A stretch of DNA of 64,000 nucleotides from Prunus persica. Lineage: Eukaryota > Streptophyta > Magnoliopsida > Rosales > Rosaceae. Below are positions 46,809 to 56,566 of the stretch, piece after piece. The stretch covers positions 301,648 through 365,647 of the forward strand of contig NC_034013.1 in NCBI RefSeq assembly GCF_000346465.2. Reading direction: 5' to 3'. The stretch's first letter is position 1; each line of letters opens with the position of its first letter. The position numbers were made by a program, and so were the translations under genes. The notes below the pieces were generated by a model that saw nothing but the letters and a program-made list of their open reading frames with translations, was not told the origin of the DNA and did no database searches.

Positions 46809-49800
46809 ATGGTTTCTCAACAACAAACTAAGGATTCTGGCTCCAAGAAGCTTGGAATGGTAGCTCCTCAAGATAAGTCTTCGAAGGAGATGAAGTCTTC
46901 GAAGAAGATGAAGTTTGCTTCATCATCTGCTGAGACAGAACAAACCAGCCAGATAACAATCTCAGATGATTCAAAGACTGGTCGAGGTATGAGCACAATG
47001 CCTCGTGTTGTGAAGAGAAAGCTTCAGAAACTGAGGCCAATTGTTGAGTACAATAAAAGGGGGAAAGGTGTTGGCCAAGCACATATTGAGATGCAGTCGT
47101 ATATTGGTGTGTTGGCACGCTCCAGGATCCCACTTGTGGACAAGAAATGGTCCCAAATCCCCAAGGATATAAAGGAGCAGATTTGGGAAGCAGTTGACAT
47201 GGCTTTTGTCGTAGGCCAAGGGGGCAAGACCTCTGTTTTAGCTTCTGCTTCCAAGAAATGGAAGGATTTCAAGTCTACACTAACGAGGCATTATATCCTT
47301 CCATACACCAATGACAGGGAGAAATTAAGCCAACCCCCTGAAACATATAAATTCATAGAGAAAGCACAATGGGATGCCTTTGTAGCTTCAAGGCTATCCA
47401 AAGATTTTGAGTCTGTGCATTCTCAACATGCACAGATTAGGGAGAAACTCGAGTACAATCATCGATTGTCTCGAAAAGGATATGCTGGATTGGAGGATCA
47501 ATTGGAGGAAACCATGCCTGGGGTAGAAATTGATCGATCTACCTTATGGAAGAGAGCTAGACAGGACAAACATGGTAACATCCCTGATCCAAAGGTGGCA
47601 GAGAAAGCAAAATTAATTGTAAGCCTACTATCACTCTGTTTTAAATTTTTATTAAACTGTGAATTATTCTTATTACGTCGTATGTTATATTTTTCGTCGT
47701 GTGAATGATATTACCACGTCGAAAAGTTTTTAAAAACGTCGTTAAAGGTCTAAATAGGAATCACTACTATGTTTTCTGTAATTACAGCATAAGACGTCGG
47801 TGGTTCATTTTCGCGTCGTGTGAATGATATTACCACGTCGAAAATTTTTTAAAAACGTCGTTAACGGTCTAAATAGGAATCACTACTCTGTTATCTTTAA
47901 TTATAGCATAAGACGTCGGTTGTTTATTCATTTCGTCGTTTTAAATAAATAACCACGTCGGTATAACTACCGTCGTGATAAGTTATAATAACGTCGGTTT
48001 ATACGTTATTGCGTCGTGTGAAATTATATAATACGTCGTTTGTACATAAATAACCGTCGTGTGTTTTTTTGTTTATCTTTTTTTAGGATGAATTGCAGAA
48101 ACAAGTCTCGGAAGGCAAAGTCAGAGTAGATGGCAGCAATGATGTGCTGACCATGGCTTTGGGCCCCGAGCATCCAGGCAGACTGAGGGGAGTTGGTGCT
48201 GGTGTTTCCCCAAGGCAATATTTCAATTTGCCCAAACCACAGAGGGTGAGCTTTGACGACCGTTTGAAGGACAGTTTAAGAGTTCTCCTTCAAGAAGAGA
48301 CTAAAAAGATGGAGGCTAAGGCAAGGGAAGAGGCCTTAAGGATGGAGGCTAGGACAAAACAATTGGTAGAGGCTGAGAGGGAGCATTTCCTGAGTCAGCT
48401 TTCCCAATTAATTCCCAATTTTGATCCAAGCATGCTTAAACCAAGAATTAGCCAAAGCCCCAAAAATCCAATGTCTGACAAAGCTAGCTGCTCTGGAGGT
48501 GATGTGAGATCCCTACATTTGGAGGATGATACTGCCAAAATGGGGAAACATCAGCCAGATGAAGAGAAGGAAGAAGAAAAAAGAGATGAAGAGAAGGAAG
48601 AAGAAAAGGAGAAAGAAGATGAAGAAAAGCATGACGACAAGGTATGTTCACATAACTTTGCCTTTTTTATTTGTTTTTCAAAATTTCAGACGTCGATATT
48701 TTTATTTAATCCGTCGTTTGTTTAAAACTTAGACGGCGGAATTTTTTTAAGACGTAATAAAATATTTAAACGACGGTTTTTGCACCGTCGTTTAAATGGT
48801 TTCAGACGACGCTTTATTCATAAAACCGTCGTCTTTATTGAATTACCACGACAGTTTTTTCACCGTCGTTTAAATACTTTTAAGACGACGTTTTATTACT
48901 TAAACCGTCGTCTTTATTGAATTACCACGTCATTTTTTTTATTTCTTTAAACAGGTTATTGAAGTTGGTGCTTATTCAAAAATGGAGGCGCCATCTTCTT
49001 TAAAAACCCTTTGTCGTTTTGTGGAAACGACACTCCTGCCTGAGGATAAGACAGTCCAATTTACAATTGATAAGGAGGTGTTTGGGGGTGAGCGCGATAC
49101 CTTCCTCCTGCCTGAAGATATTACACAATTTGCAGGCATGGAAGAAATTGGAGCTACTGTATTGGCTGTATATATGAGGTTTGTACTTCTAAAATAATAA
49201 CTCGTTGGTTTATATATTGCGTCGTCTTAACTAACTAACCACGTCGTCTTAACTAACAACCGTCGTGATAAATAAATTATAACGTCCTCATCTATTTCAG
49301 TACGTCGTGTGAAATATTATAATACGTCGTTTTTTTATACATAACCGTCGTGTTTTGTGTGCTGACTTGTTTATATTATTTTATTTGTTTAGGTACTTAC
49401 ACGATGTTTTGAAAAAAGCCAATATGTGCAGTATGGTTGGCTTTATCGACCCTGCTACAGTTAGTGCCAACTCTGGCACAATAACTGAAAGATCACGACT
49501 CGTAGCAGCTCGACTTCAGAAGACAGACGGTGAACAGATTTTCATGATGCCTTACAATCCAGGGTTAGTCTCCTTAGGATTTTGTTTTTATGATTTTCAA
49601 TAAATGACAGCTTATAAACTAACCACGTCGGTGTTTTATTTTATTTAGTCGTTTGAAACTACTAACCACGTCGGTATTTATTTATCGTCGTGATAAATAT
49701 ATAATGTCGTCGTTAGCTACTTTACTTCGTCGTGTGAAATACTATAATACGTCGTTTTTGTAAATAACCGTCGTTTTTATATTAATTTTGTGCAGCCGTC

Positions 49801-50352
49801 ATTGGATTTTGCTGATTGTAAGAGCAAAGAGAGAAACCGTCTATTTTATGGATCCTCTGCCAGGAAATCGTGTGGTCGATGAAGAGGCCAAAAACATCGT
49901 GAACAGTGCTTTAAAAATATATAATACCCACATAGCCCGAGCAGGACGTAAAAATGTAATTTGGAAAACTCTCTCAGGCACACCAAAGCAACCCAGCAAT
50001 GTCGAATGCGGGTATTATGTAATGCGCTTCATGAGGGACATCATCATGGATCCTTCCTTGGGGTTTGAGAATAAGGTAAGAAGAAATTACCTTCATACAT
50101 TTCACGTCGTTTTTTGTATTATCAACGACGGTCGTGTAAAATTAACGTCGTTGAATGGATATACTACGTCGGTTATGAAAAATATCGTCGTCTGTGATTG
50201 AATTTCTTTTTATTTATAAACCCTAATAGTCATTGTTTATGCAGTATGCCAAGGGAAACCAGGAAGCTTCATACCCCCAAGAAGCCATTGATGAAGTCCG
50301 GAATGAATGGGCAGAGTTTGTTTTCCAAATTATTAAACAGGGCAATTATTGA
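46809..50352 (+). CDS. CACTA-encoded Transposase_24-like / Ulp1 protease fusion
   Basis: Six exons: 46809-47618, 48087-48641, 48955-49178, 49393-49563, 49796-50075, 50245-50352. All introns are GT-AG and the frame is open throughout, giving 715 residues. Residues 1 to about 90 are low-complexity and Lys/Ser-rich. About 100-270 resemble the plant Transposase_24 (Ptta/En/Spm, TnpA-like) domain, with WSQIPKDIKEQIWEAV and KWKDFKSTLTRHY. About 340-400 look coiled-coil, and about 425-455 are an extreme Glu/Lys tract. The C-terminus is a C48 (Ulp1/SUMO protease) domain: His589 in RHWILLIV, Asp606 in MDPLPG, Gln652 and Cys658 in VECGYYV, a complete catalytic set. The start is the first ATG after the 5'-UTR acceptor. 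Introns are packed with CGTCGT motifs. Role is inferred: DNA binding to those motifs plus deSUMOylation-like activity. Confidence 0.88.
47695..47920. repeat. Tandem duplication of about 120 bp in intron 1 of the Ulp1-fusion gene
   Basis: Two copies begin CGTCGTGTGAATGATATTAC and end near CATAAGACGTCGG. Each contains several CGTCG motifs and an ATTACAG- or ATTATAG-like stretch. It shows that the intron has grown by local duplication of motif-bearing DNA. Confidence 0.85.
48690..48940. repeat. CGTCGT motif array with internal duplication in intron 2
   Basis: Nearly the whole intron is alternating CGACGG and CCGTCGT motifs in both orientations. A unit of about 80 bases ending GTCTTTATTGAATTACCACG is present twice. 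Many neighbouring motifs are mutually complementary, so the intron RNA could form short hairpins. Confidence 0.85.
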
Positions 50353-50449
50353 ACACTTGATATTTATGTATAATGTACCAATTTTCTCTATAATATGTAA
50401 TGTAAAAATTTGTTGAGGTTTTCTTAAATTAAAAAAAAAACAAACATAC

Positions 50450-51490
50450 AAATTGCTTAACCGACGTGTAATACTTTTCCAACGACCTAATAAAGTCAAT
50501 AACCGTCGTATTTTGTTGTTGCGTGTTTTAAACAAATACGACGTAAAAAAATAGTTAGACGACGTTCTTTGAACAATTGAGTCGTTAATGGTTTACAATA
50601 TCTTCAATTTCTTAAGGGTTCAGGGTATAATCGACGACGTTTATGTAACGACTGCGGTTAAGTCGTAAAATATATATTTTACGTCGTATAGTTAAATAGC
50701 CGCCATGGTTTCTCATTTTAACGACGTCATTTTAACGACTTAGTAGTCTATTACAATTTACAACGTCTACAATTTATTTAACACCGACGTGGTTTGTTGT
50801 ATGGTAAGAATATTTTATTATTTTTATATCAAAATATTCAAAATAAATATAAAATAAATCAGAAAATTGAAAAGTCAACTCCTATGAAGTCATTGATATA
50901 TTTTCTTCCACATAAACCTTGAAAAAATTCATTTTGAATAACAAAAATTTAAAATGACCATCCAAAACAAAATTGTTTTGATGAGTCATAAAATCACTTC
51001 TAGTTTTATGGTTTAGGGTTTAGAGTCTAGGGTTTAGAGATTAGGGTTGTTATTTATTGGGGTTTATTTTTAAAGTATAATTTTTGGGTAGTCTATGTTA
51101 TATGTTAGGCTTTAAAACCATAAAACCTTTTATAAACTTAATTTTTTAAATTGTATAATTTAATTTTATGGGTTTAGTGTATTAATTTTTAACGACGGTG
51201 GTTGGGTCGTGGAATACATATTTTACGTCGTACAGTAAAACATACGACATGGTTTACGCTTTAAACGACGTTATTTTAATATGTAAGTCGGTTTATATAA
51301 TTTACAACGTCTTTAATTTCTTAACACCGACGTGGTTTTTCAGTCGTCGTTATATAAAAAATTCAAAATAAATTTAAAATTAATCCGAAAAATGAACGGC
51401 CTTACGTTCTTAATCCGAAAAATGAAGTTTCCGTCGTGGAATATTAAATTTACGTCGGTACTTGTAGAACTTTCGCCTTGGTTTTTCTTT
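50450..51490. repeat. Internal CGTCGT/ACGACG motif region of the CACTA element
   Basis: Motif-rich blocks at about 50450-50800 and 51185-51490 flank a motif-free AT-rich segment. They lie between the Ulp1-fusion gene and the start of the Tnp2 remnant. No coding domain was recognised in this stretch. Confidence 0.75.
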
Positions 51491-51787
51491 CGACGTTTTA
51501 TAACGCGCGCGCTCTAAAAATTTTCGCGCGACCTAAATTTTTTTAGATTTGGCTCTTATTCTTATACTTTGATCCCTGAAACCTAAAATTTCAGATTTCA
51601 CGCGACATAACATTTCGCTCTCTCACTTCTGCTCTAATTAAAAGTTGCACTCTCCAGGCTCGTCGAATCTGTGAGCTCGTCCAACCTGTAAGTACAAACC
51701 CTATCTTCCCCTTGTAAATTCATTGAATGATATTAGGTTGTTTTGTTAAAGGGTTTTAGGTATATGCTTTGCGATCTGTTAATAATG

Positions 51788-52019
51788 TGCTTATAGGTAT
51801 GGGTTCATGGATTTTCTGTTTAATGGGTTCATGACAAGATCAAATAAAGGTGTACTTTTGCTGGAAATCAACACAAAAAGACACATCACCAACTTCCAAA
51901 TGATTTCCAGCAAAAGGACACCTTTATTTGATCTTGTCATTTTCCGCTCTGGAGAAGGTGCAAAGTGCACCAATGCTTATAGGTATGGGTTCATGGATTT
52001 TCTGTTTAATGGGTTCATG
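51788..52019. repeat. 46-bp direct repeats enclosing a 40-bp foldback
   Basis: TGCTTATAGGTATGGGTTCA and the next 26 bases occur identically at 51788-51833 and 51974-52019. Between them, arms at 51831-51870 and 51901-51940 are reverse complements with a single mismatch (ATGACAAGATCAAATAAAGG side) around a 30-base loop. It is positioned after a probable leader exon (donor CTGTAAGTAC near 51690) of the Tnp2 remnant. Confidence 0.9.
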
Positions 52020-52505
52020 GATTACATTATCTGTTATGTTGAATTGGGAATGGATTTAATTTTGTCGTATCTTTTAATCACCCTATGTTATGTTGAATTG
52101 GGAATGGATTTATTGTTTTCATGCTTGGTTTCATGTATATGTTGGTTTCTTGCTTGGTTTCATATATATGTTGTGTTCTTAATGGGTTTTGTGTTCTTGA
52201 AAATAAACTGAGACACGACGAATTTTAAGGCGTACGACGACGATTACACGACGGTGTTTTTAAACTACCGTCGTTGTATTACTTATACACGACGGTTTTT
52301 TCATAAACCGTCGTTTGTATTACGTATAATAGACGACGTCTGTTGAAAATCCGTCGTCTATATATGCCAAATACGTCTGTTTTTGATTAAAACCCGTCGT
52401 CTCTGTTGTTTATTACTTGCGATTAGATCATTGTATAATCTGCTATAGTGATGGTCATTGCCTGTATTTTCACTTTATTATAGATAATAGGTTATAGTGT
52501 CGGAG

Positions 52506-53432
52506 ATGGATAAGTCATGGATGCACTCGGATAGAAGATCGAAGGCATATGAGTTTGGGGTGGAAGCATTTTTGAACTTTGCTGTAGAAAATCTTCTAAC
52601 TACAACACATATCCGTTGTCCATGTGTTAAATGTGTTAATTTGAAGTTGTTTGGGGTTGGAATTATAAGGGATCACTTATACTTTAATGGCTACGCTTCA
52701 AGGTATATGTTGTTGAATAACGTATTTCTCTTTTAATTTTCTTCTTATTTATATGTTAGGATGAATTAAGATATGATTAATTTGCAGGTTCAAAGTGAAC
52801 TTGAGGAAGACAATCATGGCGTATCAGAAAATTTAAGGTGGCTAGCAGCTGGTCCAAACATGTCAGTGCCATTATATAGGAGCTATCTTATTAAAGGTAT
52901 TAAATTCAATATCAAGGCACAAGATGATGTGCGGACAACTCAAAATAGTGGAGTTTATTTACTTGCACATACCATGCAAGTTGCTAGTGCCAAGGATAAA
53001 AACCCAATTCTCTCAAATATGGGTTTCTATGGTGTCATTCAAGAAATTTGGGCCCTTGACTACCAAAAGTTTACAATCCCAGTCTTTAGGTGTGATTGGA
53101 TAGATAGTTCTGGTCTTGTAGTCGACGAACTTGGATTTACCCTTGTAGATTTGAGTAAAATTGGACATAGGAATGACCAATTTGTTTTGGCTTCTCAAGT
53201 CAAACAAATATTTTTTGTTGACGACCCGATGCATCGTGGTTGGTCGGTAGTGTTATCAATGCCTAGTAGAGAATATAATGATGTTATTGGTGATGAAGTA
53301 TTAGGTGATGTGATAATTGAGTGTGAGCCATTTACTAGAGGGATGCCAAATGTTGACACATTTGATGAACTGGTAGGTGAGTTAGGCGGTCAAAATATTC
53401 GAGATGGGTGTGAAGATATATGGATTGAATGA
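52506..53432 (+). pseudogene. Tnp2 (TnpD) transposase remnant without DDE domain
   Basis: Exon-like piece 1 (52506-52702) encodes the transposase-associated domain that starts Tnp2 proteins (MDKSWMHSDRRS, then IRCPCVKC). It ends at a GTATAT donor. Piece 2 (about 52788-53432) encodes the C-terminal part with DUF4216-type text (RTTQNSGVYLLA, KDKNPILSNMGFYGVIQEIW, FVLASQVKQIFFVDDP). The central Transposase_21 catalytic region, several hundred residues in autonomous elements, is absent. Splicing piece 1 to the TTTGCAG acceptor at about 52787 puts piece 2 out of frame, so a continuous product is not expected. Piece 2 itself is an open frame to its stop at 53432. Confidence 0.85.
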
Positions 53433-53509
53433 TGCTTATGTAATTGGCAGTGTATGACATTAATTTTGTAATATATTGTAATGTGATTTCTTCACTTTCT
53501 ACGTTCAAA

Positions 53510-54780
53510 TAAAACACGACGTTATTGTGAATCAGTTATTCAGCATATTTACCGACGTCTTAAAGCAACGTAACAATGAAGAACCACGACGCTATTGTGA
53601 AGCAATTATTCAGGATATCACGTCGGTGAAGGATAAAGAACCGCCATGTAATTCAAAATAACACGACTCCAATCCCATAATACCGACGTCTAAAAAACGA
53701 GATATGTAATCTGAACGTTAAAAAATACGACGTCATCATACATTTTCCACGTCGCAAGTTCTTTTATAAACGAAGAGGAACGAAATTAATTCCGACGGAA
53801 ATTCATTATAACCGCCGTCTAATAACAATTAAACGACGTTATTTGTAATACGGCTCCCATCATAATCTACGCCGTCTATATGTTCTGTAATACGGCTCTC
53901 ATTTATTTGGAACCGACGTTGTTTAGACGTTCAACGTCGTCTATATTATTAAGTGCGTCGTGAGTAATGAATACATATAAATACAACGTCGACTATATAA
54001 ATGTATACGTCGTAAATAATGACACTGACAACTATTTCCACGTCATCTTTTTTAGAAAAATCGAAGTGGAAAATTTATTTCACGACGGTTTTTTGTAAAT
54101 AAGAGACGTTGTAGAACTTTAGCAGACTAAACACGTCTGTTTTTATTGTTTTCCGACGTTGTTGTATTTAACAACGTCTAATATTTATGGTCGTTGTTTG
54201 TTTCTGAAAATAGGACGTATAAATTTTTTAATACGACTCTCATATATTTGTAACTGACGTTGTTTAGTTTTTCAACGTCTACTATAGAAACACATACGTC
54301 GTAAATAATGACACTGACAACTATTTCCACGTCATCTTTTATCGAAAAATCGAAGTGGAAAATTAATTGTACGACGGTTGTGTTTATATGTGCGACGTAG
54401 TAGGTATCAATAACGTCGTCTTCTAATGTATTTAAAGACGTCATATTTTTTATTGTCGTTAAAATTATATTTAACGTCGGCGTATTTTTATTGTCGTCGT
54501 TGTATGTCTATCTTGCGGCTTTGTTCTCTTAATATGTGTCATATTTTCCCTTTTTAACGACGGTGTTTTTAGAGAATTGGTCGTCTATTATCATCCTCGA
54601 TTGCTTTTTTTAGATCTTTTTGCAGTACAAAGACGTCGTTTTGTATTTTTTGATGACGTTGTATTGTTTAACAACGACGGTTATTTAGCGTCGTGGTTTA
54701 TGAGGGAAAAGATGACGGTGGATTCCACGACCATTGAAAAACCAAATACACGACGGTGATTTACCGTCGTCTTTTTGCTT
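53510..54780. repeat. Right subterminal CGTCGT/ACGACG array of the CACTA element
   Basis: Counterpart of the left array, with closely spaced motifs in both orientations up to the right terminus. It includes a direct duplication of about 70 bases beginning ATACGTCGTAAATAATGACA (about 54004 and 54294). Confidence 0.85.
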
Positions 54781-54964
54781 TTTTGTAGTAGTGATACAAA
54801 TGGAGCTTTCGTTAGCTGATACACTTTGAGAAGAGCACTAGTGTTCACCCATTTTATGTTTGTTCCTATGATGGTAGGGTAAAATTCCTCATTGCCTTGA
54901 AAACCATTGACTGGTCAACAAGTCAACTTTCTTTAGCGTGCAAGTGTGCCTCTTTTTTGGCCCA

Positions 54965-56566
54965 AACAACTAGATCAATCACAAAGGAGATGGTGGTTGG
55001 AAAGCAGTTGCTTACAACATCGCAGTTGCCACATTGTCTGCACAATTCAATATTGAAGTAAATGCTCATAACATACCAAATCGTGTTAAGACGTGGAAAA
55101 TGTATTATGGTATAGTTAGTGATATATTACGTCATAATGGATTCAGTTGGAATGCAACAAAAAAGATTATCAATGTAAATGAAGAAAATGTCTGGGATGA
55201 GTATGTGAAGGTAATTTAATATGCAATTATATATTCTCATGAATATGCTAGACCTTTTCGGTGGAAGGTAATTGCAAACTAGGATGATATAGTGGATTTA
55301 TGTGGCAAAGATAGAGCTACTGGAGAAGGTGCTGAAACATATATAGAAGCTACTAAGGTTATGACCCATGAGACTGAACTTAATGATATTGTTGATTTGG
55401 AAGGTGATACACTTGGTTTTGAGAGCTATCTCGTTGATAATGTTTCACCTAGCTCTAGTTGTCCAAAGAAAAGAAATCAAACACCTTATGATATTCCCCC
55501 ACTGAAAAAAAGAGGTACTACTAATGTTCTTGCTAACTCAGTCACTAAAATGGCTTCATCTTTGGAACTAGGGGTGAGCACGATACGGTACAGTACGATA
55601 TTGAGCTCGTACTACTACCGATACTGGAAATTAAAACCGGTATGGTACGGTATGGGATTATCGTTTGCCAAAGTTGGTACCGTACTATACCGTGCCAAAT
55701 CTGTATCGGTACCATTTCGGTATCAAAATTAACATATTTAATATTCAAAGCCTAATCAACATATTCAATATCCAAATCAACCAAATCAATATCCATCAAC
55801 AGATTCAACAGATTCATCAAATCCAAATGGTTAAAACTCATACCTTATGGCTTACAAACCAAAATAGTTAAAATTATTCCTTATGGCTTACAAAATTACA
55901 CACACAATCCAAACATAAATGACAAAAACAGAAAGTTATGCAATCCAAACTTCATTTGCAGTTGGCATTTAAATGTCAAATTACTACTAAACAAATTCTG
56001 TAGTCGTGATTACTTGAAAAATGTCACTCAAGATGTACTGTTCAAGAAAGTGAAGCTCACATTGCAAGTCATATGCACATGTACGCAAAATGCATGTCTG
56101 TAAGGCTAAACAGTTTAACATAAGCAAAATTTAAAGGAGAATTTTTTTAGGCAAAAGACTGTGAGAGAATGAAAAAAAATATATATATATTATATTTCAG
56201 TATTCAGTACTGTACGATATTGACCGGTACCAAATACTTGATACCGCTACCATACCATACTCTATTGGTACGGTACAGTACGGTACCGAATATCTCCCCA
56301 TCTCAAATGAAACGGTATGAAATCAGTATGGTACGGTATGGTTAGTGTACGGTTTGGGTATTTCGGTTTTAGATGCCCACCCCTATTTGGAACACTTTAT
56401 CAATGCTATTACACAAAAACTTGATCCAACAGAAGTATATAATGAAGTCATTGCAATTCGAGATGAACAATTAAAGGCATGCACTTGGTTCATAGAACAT
56501 GAGAAACAGTTTCTCATGTTGAAGGTAATTCCAATTGAGAGAAGAAAAAAAAGGGAGTGTTGTTGA
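54965..56566 (+). pseudogene. Myb/SANT-like protein of a PIF/Harbinger element, broken
   Basis: Encodes the DNA-binding partner of Harbinger transposases. The Myb/SANT-like domain reads DGGWKAVAYNIAVATL, then NRVKTWKMYYGIVSDILR and ENVWDEYVK (about 54985-55215). There is a stop, then frames for an acidic linker and a C-terminal part (SSLE, then HFINAITQKLDPTEVYNEV to 56566). A hAT-type MITE at 55569-56385 interrupts the C-terminal region inside the TTTGGAAC codons. The N-terminal start is missing or decayed. Same strand as the transposase gene at 41921-43372, so the two probably belonged to one element before the CACTA insertion. Confidence 0.8.
55569..56385. mobile_element. hAT-type MITE, 817 bp, with 8-bp target duplication
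   Basis: Ends are TAGGGGTGAGCA at the left and TGCCCACCCCTA at the right, i.e. TAGGGGTGGGCA on the other strand. Flanks are an exact 8-bp repeat TTTGGAAC at 55561-55568 and 56386-56393. Both subterminal regions carry many GGTACGGTA/GGTATGGTAC motifs, in keeping with hAT transposase-binding repeats. No transposase is present. Confidence 0.93.

Larger units (their letters stand above)
43667..54793. mobile_element. CACTA (En/Spm) element, 11.1 kb
   Basis: The left end is CACTACTACAAAAAGTG at 43667; the right end is its complement, CTTTTTTGTAGTAGTG, ending at 54793. Flanks are ATA at 43664-43666 and ATA at 54794-54796, the 3-bp target duplication of CACTA elements. The interior has large arrays of CGTCGT/ACGACGG-type motifs, an intact Transposase_24/Ulp1-type fusion gene, a Tnp2 remnant, a captured RPN6 fragment and several internal direct and inverted duplications. 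Without the Tnp2 catalytic domain it is predicted to be non-autonomous. Its intact gene and clean ends suggest it moved fairly recently. It lies between the two genes of a PIF/Harbinger element. Confidence 0.93.

Noticed and set aside
43680..54780. Regularly spaced CGTCGT/ACGACGG motifs considered as a CRISPR-like array
   Set aside because: The motifs are 6-8 bases, occur in both orientations at irregular spacing, and sit within a CACTA transposon; there are no fixed-length spacers.
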